Part shown: positions 43,131 through 52,498 of the stretch, piece by piece
Layout of the letters: the number at the start of each line of letters is the position of its first letter
Position numbering within the stretch: position 1 is the first letter of the stretch
NCBI RefSeq assembly: GCF_003351025.1
Contig: NZ_QPCG01000003.1
Coordinates: 636,355 to 700,354, forward strand
Source: Mucilaginibacter endophyticus
GTDB lineage: Bacteria; Bacteroidota; Bacteroidia; Sphingobacteriales; Sphingobacteriaceae
Direction: 5' to 3'
DNA: 64,000 nucleotides
The notes under the pieces: model-generated
What the model saw: the letters and a program-made list of their open reading frames with translations, nothing else
Told to the model about the DNA's origin: nothing
Databases searched by the model: none
Program-made: the position numbers and the translations under genes

Positions 43131-45596
43131 TTAGTTATTCTTAAGCCGGTCACGCTCTTCTTTCATACCATTTTCCTGTTTATTACGATTTGCCGATCCG
43201 GCGCCACCGAACGACTTTGTATAAGTAAGCTTAATCACCGGGAAACGCCTGGTTTCGGTATTGACAATCACATGGCTTTTTATATCAAAAGCTTCGCGGG
43301 TGAGTGTGCCATACCTTACATGGATCTGCGATGCACTTAACACATCGGCTACCGCCAATTGCAGACTGCCACCATTGTTTTTCAACTCCTTTTTGATCCC
43401 CGCGTTGATCACCCCGAAACCATCAACCCGGGTTGTACCATTATATGAGAGGGAATTATATTGCCCTGATACTTCCGCCGAAAAACTGTCTGGCAACTTA
43501 AACAGCTGGTTAAAATTAAAGGAATAGCCGAAGTATGATTTGCTCAAAGCGTTTAAAGTATAATTTTCCTTAAACTGCCTTAATCCCCCCACAAAACTAT
43601 AGGTCATTTCCCACCAGTTGCCCACCTTAAACGGGGCATTTACCTGGAAGCTCAGAAAGTTTTGGCGTGACAAGTTTTGAGGCGAGATAAATAAAATATC
43701 GTGGTCAGCACTTTCGCTAAGCTGATAACGGGCGATGGCATTATCATCCCGGCTGTAAAGCAATGAGAAACTATAATCGTCGTAGTTATATCCCAGTTTT
43801 ATATTATTGGTGATAGTTGGTTTCAAAAAAGGGTTACCGGTGTACACCGCGGTTGGATCACTGTAGGCAAAGTACGAGGCCAGGTCGTCATATGATGGCC
43901 TTGCTATCCTTTTGGTATAGGATAACTGCAACTCCGAGCGGTCGCCCAGCTTAGCAGTAAAAAGTACCGTCGGGAACAGTTTTCCTAATTTGCGGTTTAC
44001 GATGTTGCTGCCGGTTTGCGGGTTGTCCATATTGGTATACGAGTATTCATATCGTGCCCCGGTATTCAGACTTGTGCCTTTAGCCAGCTGCCAGTTAAGG
44101 GAAAGGTAAGCCGCGCCGATATCCTCCTTCATATAAATATTAGCAGCGGTTTGCATGTTACGCTCCCAAACGCCATTGTTAAAGCTTTCGATACCTGAGG
44201 AACTTGAACTACCTGTATGCGTTCCCTTGATGCCTGTTTCCAGTTTTAACAATGATGATAACTGGTTGGCGTAATCAGCCTTGAATACGCCTACGTTGAT
44301 AGTGGTATTGGCAAATCCGCGCTGTTGTTGAGCGCTTACGCTGTTATCGGCATATACCTGCTCGCCATGTTTGTTGATAAAGGAAGTATTAACTACCGTT
44401 GGACCATCGCTGTTGTAATGGATATAATCACCCTCCACACTAATCTTCCCCCCTTCCTTCAGTACCCGCTCCATACTAAGTGAACTTATGAGGTTATCAA
44501 TACCATCCCTACCGTTAACATGCCCAATATACCTGATCAAAGAATCCGGAAGGACATTGTAACCTGCATTGCTATAGGTATAAGTTGGGGAATGGATATT
44601 GTTATAGCTCACATTGCCGCTTAGGGTAGTTTTACTGTCCAGCTTAATATCGGCCCCCAAATTGGCATTATGGTTATTACTTACCCGTTTGGTTTTAGTG
44701 TAAAACTCCACTTCGGCATCACCGCCAAGGAAGGGCATATTTTGACTACCCGTGATAAACAGATCGGTATAAGTCCTGTCGTGCTGAAAAGTATAGGAGC
44801 CGTATAGGCTAACATTTTGCGTATTGTGATTGAGGTTGATGCTGGCTGTACCTTTTTCGCCCATGCCATAGCCACCGGTTAAAGAATATGAACCGTTAGT
44901 TCCCTGCTTTTTATTTTTCTTCATCACAACGTTAATGATCCCGGCGCTTCCCTCGGCATCATAACCAGCAGGCGGGGTGCTCAGCAACTCTATCTTTTCA
45001 ATATTATCGGCACTGGTACCGTTAAGCAGATTCATGACCTGTGCAAGCGGCATCCGCACCAGCTTTCCGTTAATCATAACTGTAGCACCGCTTTTACCAT
45101 TCAGGGAGATTCCGTTATCCCTGTGATCGATAGCTACTCCCGGCGAGCGCTCCAATACCTGCAAAGCTGTACTACCTTTGGTAAGCACACTGTTTTCAAC
45201 GTTTACCACCAATCCGTCGCTGCGTTGCTGGTATAGCGGCTTGCGGGAGCGGATCACCACTTCGCCCAGTTGGCGGGTATCCTCCTTCATTACTATAACC
45301 GCAAGGTATTTTACCTCTTTGCTTCCGCTGATAGCGAAAGGTGACGAAAACCAGGTTTGATAACCTATATTACTAAGCTTAAGGCGGTAATTCCCGGCAG
45401 ATACATCGGCAATATTATAACTACCCTGCTCGGTGGTAAGCATACTTTTAACTGATGAAGAATCTACCGTTTTAATGAGCGATACAGTTGCATATGCTAA
45501 AGGCTGACCGTTGACTGTAGTTACCCGGCCAGATACCTGCGCTTTCACCACTTGTAAAAGGCAAATAAATAACAGACTGATACTTAAAGTTTTCAT
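43131..45596 (-). CDS. TonB-dependent-type outer-membrane beta-barrel protein
   Basis: The 821-residue protein has a signal peptide ending near VVKAQ, then a carboxypeptidase-regulatory-like domain (VSGRVTTVNGQPLAYATVSL), then a plug-like domain (LQVLERSPGVAIDHRDNGIS, GSAGIINVVMKKNKKQG) and a barrel of the outer-membrane beta-barrel family 3 type. It lacks SusC-length extracellular loops and has no SusD partner. The C-terminus continues past the barrel into a charged tail (NKQENGMKEERDRLKNN), not the usual terminal aromatic residue. An ATG four codons upstream (45608) is equally possible. It is divergent from the LytS/LytTR pair. Confidence 0.82.
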   Translation of the reverse strand: MKTLSISLLFICLLQVVKAQVSGRVTTVNGQPLAYATVSLIKTVDSSSVKSMLTTEQGSYNIADVSAGNYRLKLSNIGYQTWFSSPFAISGSKEVKYLAVIVMKEDTRQLGEVVIRSRKPLYQQRSDGLVVNVENSVLTKGSTALQVLERSPGVAIDHRDNGISLNGKSGATVMINGKLVRMPLAQVMNLLNGTSADNIEKIELLSTPPAGYDAEGSAGIINVVMKKNKKQGTNGSYSLTGGYGMGEKGTASINLNHNTQNVSLYGSYTFQHDRTYTDLFITGSQNMPFLGGDAEVEFYTKTKRVSNNHNANLGADIKLDSKTTLSGNVSYNNIHSPTYTYSNAGYNVLPDSLIRYIGHVNGRDGIDNLISSLSMERVLKEGGKISVEGDYIHYNSDGPTVVNTSFINKHGEQVYADNSVSAQQQRGFANTTINVGVFKADYANQLSSLLKLETGIKGTHTGSSSSSGIESFNNGVWERNMQTAANIYMKEDIGAAYLSLNWQLAKGTSLNTGARYEYSYTNMDNPQTGSNIVNRKLGKLFPTVLFTAKLGDRSELQLSYTKRIARPSYDDLASYFAYSDPTAVYTGNPFLKPTITNNIKLGYNYDDYSFSLLYSRDDNAIARYQLSESADHDILFISPQNLSRQNFLSFQVNAPFKVGNWWEMTYSFVGGLRQFKENYTLNALSKSYFGYSFNFNQLFKLPDSFSAEVSGQYNSLSYNGTTRVDGFGVINAGIKKELKNNGGSLQLAVADVLSASQIHVRYGTLTREAFDIKSHVIVNTETRRFPVIKLTYTKSFGGAGSANRNKQENGMKEERDRLKNN

Positions 45597-46026
45597 AAGT
45601 TTCCACAACCTTTTTAGCGGTTATACCAACAAATAAAAACCGGTTATTAATCTTTAAAAAACTTCAGTGATGAGTAGCCGGGGATAATTGACGAGATACT
45701 GAAAAAGCAACCCAACAAGCTTAAAACCTAAACTATATTACCTTTTTAGCTGGTTATACCCCAAAGCTTGCATTTGATCAATTATTTACCCCGCTTGATA
45801 CAATAACCATGTATAAATCAGTGCTATTGCCGTATCTTTAGGTATGAAGTTGAAAAATCTGTCATGATGAGCAATAATGAAAGGATTTTAATATTCCATC
45901 GTGGTGCGGCGGGACTGTCATCCTGAGCTTGTCGAAGGATGCGCGCAGAGGCCCATCCCACCATGCTTCGACAGGCTCAACATGACATCCGTTTTTAACT
46001 TGTTACCTAACTATATCATATTTGAT
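45597..46026. other. Gap between the barrel gene and the sensor kinase
   Basis: This roughly 430-base gap holds the divergent upstream regions of the two genes and an 80-base repeat at 45916-45995. A frame running from 45901 into the kinase gene starts inside that repeat and is not accepted. Nothing else is seen. Confidence 0.6.
45916..45995. repeat. 80-base dispersed repeat, copy 2
   Basis: TGTCATCCTGAGCTTGTCGA to CAACATGACATCCGTTTTT matches the element at 8348-8427 over its full length, including the central GCGCGCAGAGGCCC and CCACCATGCTTCGAC blocks. Orientation is the same. Confidence 0.75.
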
Positions 46027-47160
46027 ATGACCAGATTATCCGTAGATACTTTAAACCAGAACTGGTTGTTTAAATACAAGCTGTACCACATCCCGTTTTG
46101 GTGTGTGTACCATTATTTCTGGTTCACTATAGCGGTGGCTAATCCTGTGGCTGCTGCCAAATCCATGTTTTTTTCTGCTTATAGCGTTAAGATGCTGGCT
46201 TACGTGGTTTTACAGGCATTTGCGGTTTATTTTAATCTGTACTACCTGATGCCCAGGTATATGAAAAAGGGCAGTCTTACAAAATATGTTATATACCTTT
46301 CGTTAACGGCAATTTGCGCGTCGTCACTTATTAATGGCGGTTATTATTTGAGCGCATTCTTCGCGGGCTGTTCGGTTAAAACAATGTTCGGGGTTGATCC
46401 GGATAACTTCATGTATTTCTATAATACTTCATTCCCTTCAACCATCGCCAGCATGACCTTAGGCATGAGCATCAAGCTTACTAAAAACTGGCTGCAAACC
46501 CAGCATCGCCAGCAATTACTCGAAAAAGAGAAACTGGAAACCGAACTCAAATTCCTCAAGTATCAGTTTAACCCGCATTTCCTGTTCAACAGTATCAACT
46601 CTATATTTTTCCTGATCCATAAAAATCCGGGAATGGCGTCTGCTTCCCTTGCCAAATTTTCGGAGTTGTTACGATATCAGCTTTACGAATGTAACGATCA
46701 TCAAATCCCCCTGGGAAAAGAGCTCACCTACCTCGAAAATTTTATCGAACTGGAAAAGCTTCGCCAAAACAACAACGTGCATGTCACTTTTGAGGCCGAT
46801 GAACCCATGCCCGGGCATTTAGGTATAGCCCCTTTCATACTCATGACCTTTGTAGAAAACGCTTTTAAACATGTATCAAAAGATGCAGGACAACCTAACT
46901 GGATCGGAATTAAACTCGGGTTAACCAATAATCAGCTTGACTTTTCAGTCGCCAACAGTACCTCCAATGAGCCGGGTACCGAAGTATTAGACTACGGTGG
47001 CATCGGTCTGAAAAATGTAAAACGCAGACTTGATCTGATCTACCCCGATCTTCATAAACTGGAGATTCAAAATACGGGTAACCGCTTTGAGGTACACCTG
47101 CAATTGACTTTGGCCGAACTGGAACAATCGGCCACAACCCTTCAAATGGCTTCATTATGA
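46027..47160 (+). CDS. LytS-type sensor histidine kinase
   Basis: The 377-residue protein has four N-terminal membrane segments (for example MLAYVVLQAFAVYFNLYYLM), a coiled linker (HRQQLLEKEKLETELKFLKY), and the His_kinase domain with the phosphorylated histidine in QFNPHFLFNSINS. The ATPase part has FVENAFKH and YGGIGLKNVKRRLDL. There is no periplasmic sensor domain, so the stimulus is probably sensed in or near the membrane. Its stop overlaps the start of the LytTR regulator gene by four bases, so the two are co-translated. Confidence 0.88.
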   Translation: MTRLSVDTLNQNWLFKYKLYHIPFWCVYHYFWFTIAVANPVAAAKSMFFSAYSVKMLAYVVLQAFAVYFNLYYLMPRYMKKGSLTKYVIYLSLTAICASSLINGGYYLSAFFAGCSVKTMFGVDPDNFMYFYNTSFPSTIASMTLGMSIKLTKNWLQTQHRQQLLEKEKLETELKFLKYQFNPHFLFNSINSIFFLIHKNPGMASASLAKFSELLRYQLYECNDHQIPLGKELTYLENFIELEKLRQNNNVHVTFEADEPMPGHLGIAPFILMTFVENAFKHVSKDAGQPNWIGIKLGLTNNQLDFSVANSTSNEPGTEVLDYGGIGLKNVKRRLDLIYPDLHKLEIQNTGNRFEVHLQLTLAELEQSATTLQMASL

Positions 47161-47897
47161 TGAATTGTGTAATAATTGACGATGAACCTTTGGCCCGGGA
47201 AGGATTGGCCAGCTATGTACGCGAGGTAGATTTCTTGAACTTAACAGGCACCTGCGAAAACCCGCTTGAACTCATCAAACTGCTCGACCGTGAAGCCATT
47301 GACCTGATATTCCTGGATATCCAGATGCCCAAAATGAACGGGATTGATTTTTTAAAGATCATGCAAAAACCACCCATGGTAATCATCACCACGGCCTACC
47401 CAAGTTACGCGCTGGAAGGTTTCCAGCTCAATGTGCTTGACTACCTGCTGAAACCCATCACGTTCGATCGCTTTTTCAAATCGGCCAATAAGGCTAAAGA
47501 TTACCACCGGCTGCTTTGTAATTCGGCCCAGCCCGGCGCGCCGAAAACAGAAACTGATGAGGGATATTTTTTTATCAAATGCGGCAACAAGTATGAAAAG
47601 ATCTATTTTGATGAGATCCTGTATGTTGAGGGCATGCAGAACTATGTGACCATTTTTACCACTAAAGCCAAATACGTTACGCTGTTAAACCTTAAAAGCC
47701 TGGAGCAAAACCTGGATAGTAAATTATTTATCCGCGTGCATAAATCATACATTGTATCTACCAGTAAAATTGATGGTATTGAAGGGAACGATATTTTTAT
47801 CGGCCAGCATCGTGTGCCCATAAGCCGCAATTACCGCGAGCAGGTGATACAGCAGGTTGTTACCAATAAACTGTGGGATAAAATAAAATTTTCATGA
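47157..47897 (+). CDS. LytTR family response regulator
   Basis: The 246-residue protein has an N-terminal receiver (VIIDDEPLAREGL, phosphoacceptor Asp in LIFLDIQMPKMNG, lysine in DYLLKPITFDRF) and a C-terminal LytTR DNA-binding domain (KCGNKYEKIYFDEILYVEGM, FIRVHKSYIVSTSKID). It is the partner of the LytS-type kinase it overlaps. LytTR proteins bind pairs of imperfect repeats about 21 bases apart. A target among the neighbours, such as the divergent barrel gene, is plausible but unproven. Confidence 0.9.
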   Translation: MMNCVIIDDEPLAREGLASYVREVDFLNLTGTCENPLELIKLLDREAIDLIFLDIQMPKMNGIDFLKIMQKPPMVIITTAYPSYALEGFQLNVLDYLLKPITFDRFFKSANKAKDYHRLLCNSAQPGAPKTETDEGYFFIKCGNKYEKIYFDEILYVEGMQNYVTIFTTKAKYVTLLNLKSLEQNLDSKLFIRVHKSYIVSTSKIDGIEGNDIFIGQHRVPISRNYREQVIQQVVTNKLWDKIKFS

Positions 47898-47937
47898 TAT
47901 ATTTATATCAGTTTTAAACCTTTATCCGCGTAAAGCC

Positions 47938-48360
47938 ATGGCCAAAAACACCAATAAAACCACCGAAAACGAAAGCAGTGTTGCCGATTTCATTAACACC
48001 ATAGCGGATGAAACTAAACGCGCCGACAGCTTTAAGCTTGCCAAACTGATGGAGGAAGCCAGCGGACAAAAAGCAAAAATGTGGGGCCCGGCTATTGTGG
48101 GTTTTGGTAGCTATCATTACAAATATGAAAGTGGCCGCGAAGGTGACGCGCCACTCATCGCGTTTTCACCACGTAAGAGTTCGCTTACCCTTTACCTTCC
48201 AAGCTTTGAGAGTAAAGAACAACTACTGCAAAAGTTAGGTAAGCATAAACAAAGCGGCGGTTGTACACATATTATTAAGTTAACCGATGTTGATGCCGCT
48301 GTGCTAACGCAATTGCTTAGCGAATCGTTTAAGCACGCCGAAACAACGCACTGTAAGTAA
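47938..48360 (+). CDS. DUF1801 domain protein
   Basis: The 140-residue protein has the DUF1801 fold. After a polar N-terminal tail come WGPAIVGFGSYHYKYESG and the strands IAFSPRKSSLTLYLPSF. The motif around GKHKQSGGCTHIIKL is conserved. The family is related to YdhG/iron-chaperone-like frataxin-fold proteins, but the role of bacterial DUF1801 members is not established. It follows the LytTR gene after 40 bases and may share its transcript. A repeat element follows. Confidence 0.8.
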   Translation: MAKNTNKTTENESSVADFINTIADETKRADSFKLAKLMEEASGQKAKMWGPAIVGFGSYHYKYESGREGDAPLIAFSPRKSSLTLYLPSFESKEQLLQKLGKHKQSGGCTHIIKLTDVDAAVLTQLLSESFKHAETTHCK

Positions 48361-48366
48361 AAAAAT

Positions 48367-48501
48367 CATTACCGTTGGTTTTAACCAACGGAATAATGAG
48401 TAGCAAAAGGGGGCTTCAGCCCAAATCCGCTTGCATAATTAGGCTAAAGCCAGAACTTTTTTCAGCTTTTATTCCGTTGGTTAAAACCAACGGCAATGAA
48501 T
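48367..48501. repeat. TTGGTTTTAACCAA composite repeat, copy 1
   Basis: The 135-base element has CCGTTGGTTTTAACCAACGG at the left and CCGTTGGTTAAAACCAACGG at the right, each a palindrome, with GGGGCTTCAGCCC and GGCTAAAGCC hairpins inside. Copy 2 is at 55427-55560 and a half copy is at 33897. Confidence 0.8.
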
Positions 48502-48523
48502 ACCCTTCATTTTTAAGCAGCTT

Positions 48524-49966
48524 TTAAGAAAGTTGCTTTACCAATTTTCCTAATACCTTAAAACTCTCCTCAACCACATCATCAAAAGCTAAACCAAAGC
48601 TAATGCGGATAAAATTGTTAAAACGCCCGTCTACACTAAAGATCTGGCCGGGAGCTATACTGATGTTATGCTCCATAGCCGCCTGATAAAGTTCAAAGGC
48701 GTTAACCTTTTTATCCAGCTCAATCCAAAGGGCATAACCGCCCTGGGGCCTGCTTATTTTTGTACCCGCCGGAAAGTGTGTCGCTATAGCCTGCGTATAC
48801 CTCAGGCATTGGGTGTATAGCGCTTTACGTAGGTGCCGCATGTGCAGGTCATACCGTCCGGTTTCAAAAAAATGACCGATAGCTGCCTGCGTGGGGGTAG
48901 CGGAGGCTATACTATGCATCATTTTGATATTCAGCACCTGCTCTTTAAACCGTCCGGGTATACACCAACCCACACGGTAACCCGGCGCTATGGACTTGGA
49001 AACTGATGAGCACAGGATCACCAGGCCTTCGGTATCATAGCTTTTGCAGGTTCGCGGCCGGCTTTTGCCAAAATAGATCTCGCCATAAATATCGTCCTCA
49101 ATTAAGGGAACTTGTTTTTTGGCCAGCAGGCGAACCAGTTGTTGCTTGCGTTCATCGGACATGCAAACACCTATGGGGTTGCTGAAATTGGTAACAAACA
49201 GGCATACCTTTACAGGCACTTCTTCCATTGCCCGCTCCAGGTATTCCAGGTCGAGGCCGGTATCCGGTTTTACAGGAATCTCCAATACTTTCAAATCGAG
49301 GCTCAGCATCACATTGAAAATCCCGAAATAGGTAGGGCTTTCAATAGCGATGGTGTCGCCCGGTTTGGTAAGCGCCCTCAGGCAAAATATCAGTGCTTCC
49401 AGACAACCTTGCGTGGTAATTACATCATCTTCGGTAATGTTGCCGCCCCAGTTAAAGGCATTTTTTGCAACCTGCTTGCGCAAAGCCATGTTACCCTGTG
49501 GGTTTTCATAAGTAATATTTCCGGTGGGACTGTTACGAATAGACTCGAGCATGGATTTACTGAGCTTAGCCATCGGAATCAAACTCAGAGGTGGGGACGA
49601 GCGGGACAACTGTATAACGCTGTCTTCGGACATGTTGCGGTAAACCATGGCAATCATTTCGGCAACGCTAACCTGCTCCGCTTTACTAACCGGGGGCTTG
49701 GTTTCCGGCACGCTGGTAAAACGGGCCGGTAGATATTTTACATAATAACCCGATTTGGTACGGGCTTCTATCAATCCCATATTTTCCAGCTCTACGTAAG
49801 CCTTATACGCCGTGCTCAGGCTAATACCCTGTTCTTGGCTCAGCATCCTTACCGATGGCAGCTTATCTCCCGGCTTGAGCAGGTTTTGTTTGATCTGTTT
49901 TTCTATACGGGCAGCTATCTGCGCATACAAAAAATCATTATCTGTACTGATTACCGGACTTTCCAT
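48524..49966 (-). CDS. MocR-type regulator (GntR HTH with aminotransferase domain)
   Basis: The 480-residue protein fuses a GntR winged helix (residues about 10-75: KPGDKLPSVRMLSQEQGISL) to a fold-type I aminotransferase domain. The PLP lysine is in SSVSKSIAPGYRVGW, and TQGCLEALIFCLRAL and NPIGVCMSD are further cofactor-site segments. MocR proteins such as GabR and PdxR use PLP adducts as signals. The gene is divergent from a GNAT and a class V aminotransferase gene, so it probably controls them. ATCTGTT repeats 30 bases apart lie in the 91-base gap. Confidence 0.88.
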   Translation of the reverse strand: MESPVISTDNDFLYAQIAARIEKQIKQNLLKPGDKLPSVRMLSQEQGISLSTAYKAYVELENMGLIEARTKSGYYVKYLPARFTSVPETKPPVSKAEQVSVAEMIAMVYRNMSEDSVIQLSRSSPPLSLIPMAKLSKSMLESIRNSPTGNITYENPQGNMALRKQVAKNAFNWGGNITEDDVITTQGCLEALIFCLRALTKPGDTIAIESPTYFGIFNVMLSLDLKVLEIPVKPDTGLDLEYLERAMEEVPVKVCLFVTNFSNPIGVCMSDERKQQLVRLLAKKQVPLIEDDIYGEIYFGKSRPRTCKSYDTEGLVILCSSVSKSIAPGYRVGWCIPGRFKEQVLNIKMMHSIASATPTQAAIGHFFETGRYDLHMRHLRKALYTQCLRYTQAIATHFPAGTKISRPQGGYALWIELDKKVNAFELYQAAMEHNISIAPGQIFSVDGRFNNFIRISFGLAFDDVVEESFKVLGKLVKQLS

Positions 49967-50057
49967 AGCAAATCTGTTATGCTCAAAATTAAAAAAACTG
50001 CATCTGTTTTTCTATTGCCGGATACTTTTATTTTGTATCGATCAAATAATTAAGCAC

Positions 50058-50525
50058 ATGGAACTACAGGTTATCAATTATCAGCCCCAACATGCCCCCT
50101 ACTTTGAAAAATTTAATAAGGCATGGCTTGAAGAGTATTTTACCGTTGAGCCTTTTGATAAATGGGTTTTGGAAAATCCGGATGAGGCTATCATCAAAAC
50201 AGGCGGAAGCATTTACTTTGTTACTTCAAACCAAAAAATTATTGGAACCGTAGCCCTGCGATATATTGAAGATGGCGTTTATGAGCTCACTAAAATGGCC
50301 GTTGATAAAGATTATCGCGGCGCGGGTGCAGGTCAGTTTTTATGTAAAACGGGGATTGATAAAGCCAGGGAACTTGGCGTAAAAAAACTGATATTGTTTT
50401 CGAGCAGGGTATTGGAAAATGCCATCCACATTTACCGCAAATTGGGTTTTACCGAAATACCGGTTGAACCGGGCACCTACAAACGTGCCGATATTATGAT
50501 GGAAATAAATTTTATTAACAACTAA
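50058..50525 (+). CDS. GNAT family N-acetyltransferase
   Basis: The 155-residue protein has the GNAT fold with the acetyl-CoA loop DYRGAGAGQFLCKTGIDKAR, a Q/RxxGxG/A-type motif, and the final strands HIYRKLGFTEIP. A longer frame reaching back to 49812 enters the MocR gene and is rejected; the ATG at 50058 gives a normal N-terminus. It is followed by a class V aminotransferase gene after seven bases and divergent from the MocR regulator. The acceptor substrate may be an amino compound, as judged from the context. Confidence 0.82.
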   Translation: MELQVINYQPQHAPYFEKFNKAWLEEYFTVEPFDKWVLENPDEAIIKTGGSIYFVTSNQKIIGTVALRYIEDGVYELTKMAVDKDYRGAGAGQFLCKTGIDKARELGVKKLILFSSRVLENAIHIYRKLGFTEIPVEPGTYKRADIMMEINFINN

Positions 50526-50532
50526 TAGCTCA

Positions 50533-51735
50533 ATGAAAGATATACTAACCGAACAGGAAATACACCAGTTAAGGACCGAAACCCGGGGGACCGAGAAAAC
50601 TATCCATTTTAACAATGCAGGTTCATCCCTGCCGCCCAATGCAGTGGTTGATACGGTGATAGATTACCTGTACGAAGAAGCGCAAAATGGGGGCTATGAA
50701 ACCGAATACACTTACCGCGAAGAGCTCGAGAACACGTACAACCTGATAGCTAAACTTATTAACGCCCGCAAGGATGAGATTGCCATTGTTGAAAACGCCA
50801 GTATTGGCTGGTGGCTGGCATTTAACGGGATTGATTTTAAACCCGGCGATGAGATCATTACCTGCGAAATGGAGTATGTAACCAACCTGATTGGTTTACT
50901 TCATGCGCAAAAAACACTGGGGGTCGAGTTTAAAGTGATCCCTAATGACGAGCATGGTAATTTCCCGCTTAAAGCTTTTGAGGAAGCCATCGGCCCTAAA
51001 ACAAAGCTGATTGCGGTAACGCATATCCCATCCACAGCCGGGGGAATGATACCCATTGTGGAAATAGGCGAAATAGCCCGCAGGCATAATATCCTCTACC
51101 TGCTTGATGCCTGCCAGAGCGTTGGCCATGTACCATTGGATGTAGAGGAAATAGGCTGCGATATGCTGGCGGTAACCGGTAGGAAGTATCTGCGTGCGCC
51201 GAGGGGTACCGGCTTTTTATATGTACGTAAAGTGGTGCAGGATAAATTAAAACTGTTTTTTATGGATGGCTTTACCACGCAATGGGTAACCGAAACCGAT
51301 TTTAAACCACGTGATGATGCACGTCGTTTCGAAGTTTATGAGAAAAACCGTGCCCTCACGCTGGGCCTCGGAAAAGCTGTTGAATACGCGCTTAATCTTG
51401 GTGTTGAGCGTACCTGGCAGCGGGTACAATACTTAGCAGGGTTATTGCGCGAAAAGCTGAAAGAAGTCAACGGCCTAACAGTTCATGACTTCGGCGATCA
51501 GTTATGCGGCATTGTCACTTTCTCTGTAGATGGCTCGGACGCCGCAACAGTAAAAAACAAACTGGCAGAGCGACATATCAATGTATCAGTTGGTAAGGCT
51601 GTATCAACGCTTATCTACATGAATAAAAACCATTTGAATAATATTGTAAGGGCATCCGTGCATTACTATAATACTGAAGAAGAGATAGCGGTTTTGTGTG
51701 AGGCGCTGAAAGGGATGATTGGCAAAGTTGTTTAA
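50533..51735 (+). CDS. Class V aminotransferase (PLP enzyme)
   Basis: The 400-residue protein belongs to the aminotransferase class V group, related to isopenicillin-N epimerase and cysteine desulfurases. Visible features are AVTHIPSTAGGMIPI, LLDACQSVGHVPLDV (cofactor Asp), and the Schiff-base lysine in VTGRKYLRAPRGTG. It lacks the active-site cysteine loop of true desulfurases in the expected region, so it may be an epimerase, lyase or transaminase. It forms a two-gene operon with the GNAT gene under probable MocR control. Confidence 0.84.
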   Translation: MKDILTEQEIHQLRTETRGTEKTIHFNNAGSSLPPNAVVDTVIDYLYEEAQNGGYETEYTYREELENTYNLIAKLINARKDEIAIVENASIGWWLAFNGIDFKPGDEIITCEMEYVTNLIGLLHAQKTLGVEFKVIPNDEHGNFPLKAFEEAIGPKTKLIAVTHIPSTAGGMIPIVEIGEIARRHNILYLLDACQSVGHVPLDVEEIGCDMLAVTGRKYLRAPRGTGFLYVRKVVQDKLKLFFMDGFTTQWVTETDFKPRDDARRFEVYEKNRALTLGLGKAVEYALNLGVERTWQRVQYLAGLLREKLKEVNGLTVHDFGDQLCGIVTFSVDGSDAATVKNKLAERHINVSVGKAVSTLIYMNKNHLNNIVRASVHYYNTEEEIAVLCEALKGMIGKVV

Positions 51736-51760
51736 TTCAGCAATTGTTACCACTTAAAGA

Positions 51761-51807
51761 TTTTTAAGCTGTTGTTGGCGTTGTCACCAACAACGGCTTA
51801 AAAAAAC
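51761..51807 (+). terminator. Terminator of the GNAT/aminotransferase operon
   Basis: TTTTTAAGC.GTTGTTGG and CCAACAAC.GCTTAAAAA form a long stem around CGTTGTCA. It starts about 25 bases after the stop codon. Confidence 0.78.
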
Positions 51808-51858
51808 TTTATTAATATTTTCTTTTGATCTTACTTTGCAATACTTAAAAACAGACAG

Positions 51859-52437
51859 ATGCAGGACTGTAACATATTCGAAGTTTGGGAGCAGTATAAG
51901 TCGTCATTATACGGATTTATATTAAAACGTGTGCCTGACGAGCAGGAAGCCAAAGACCTGCTGCAGGACGTGCTTCTGAAAAGTTATCAATATTGTTCAA
52001 AAGGAAAAACGGTTCTTCATTTAAAGGCCTGGTTATATAAGATCACAAGCAACACCATTGTTGATCATTATAAATCAACCGGGAAATCGCAACCATTGCA
52101 GTTTGACCTTATCGATATGGAAAACGATGATTCGTTAATTGGCGAAGCATCAGCGTATATCAAGGCCCTGCTACAACTATTGCCCGAAGATTATGCCATT
52201 CCGTTAGCGATGTATGATCTGGACGGCATAGATCAAAAAACAATTGCCGATAAACTTAGGCTCAGCCTGCCAAATACCAAATCACGGATTCAGAGGGCAC
52301 GGATAAAACTGAAGGAACGTTTTTTAGAATGCTGTGCTGTTGCCTTTGACGAGAACGGCGAGATGATAAGCTTTGATATTAAGCCGCAATGCAAGGAGCT
52401 GCAGGCCGAAAAACAACGGCTCAAAAATATTTCCTGA
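51859..52437 (+). CDS. SigZ-like ECF sigma factor
   Basis: The 192-residue protein has sigma region 2 (YKSSLYGFILKRVPDEQEAKDLLQDV) and region 4 (YDLDGIDQKTIADKLRLSLPNTKSRIQRAR), and a C-terminal tail with two cysteines in ECCAVAF and one in KPQCKEL. Its layout resembles the SigZ group of ECF-type sigma factors. No anti-sigma gene adjoins it. The gene right after it is a broken SDR reading frame, suggesting that a former operon partner was lost. Confidence 0.82.
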   Translation: MQDCNIFEVWEQYKSSLYGFILKRVPDEQEAKDLLQDVLLKSYQYCSKGKTVLHLKAWLYKITSNTIVDHYKSTGKSQPLQFDLIDMENDDSLIGEASAYIKALLQLLPEDYAIPLAMYDLDGIDQKTIADKLRLSLPNTKSRIQRARIKLKERFLECCAVAFDENGEMISFDIKPQCKELQAEKQRLKNIS

Positions 52438-52498
52438 TTTTTTGCATCTTTTTGAAAGTTGCCGGTCATAGGGAGCAAATTTTTAAAAATTCCTTTTT

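Noticed and set aside
45901..46026. N-terminal extension of the LytS kinase
   Set aside because: It is encoded by the 80-base dispersed repeat (HPELVEG artefact). The ATG at 46027 starts the natural N-terminus before the membrane helices.
49812..50057. N-terminal extension of the GNAT protein
   Set aside because: It overlaps the MocR gene on the other strand and the divergent promoter region.
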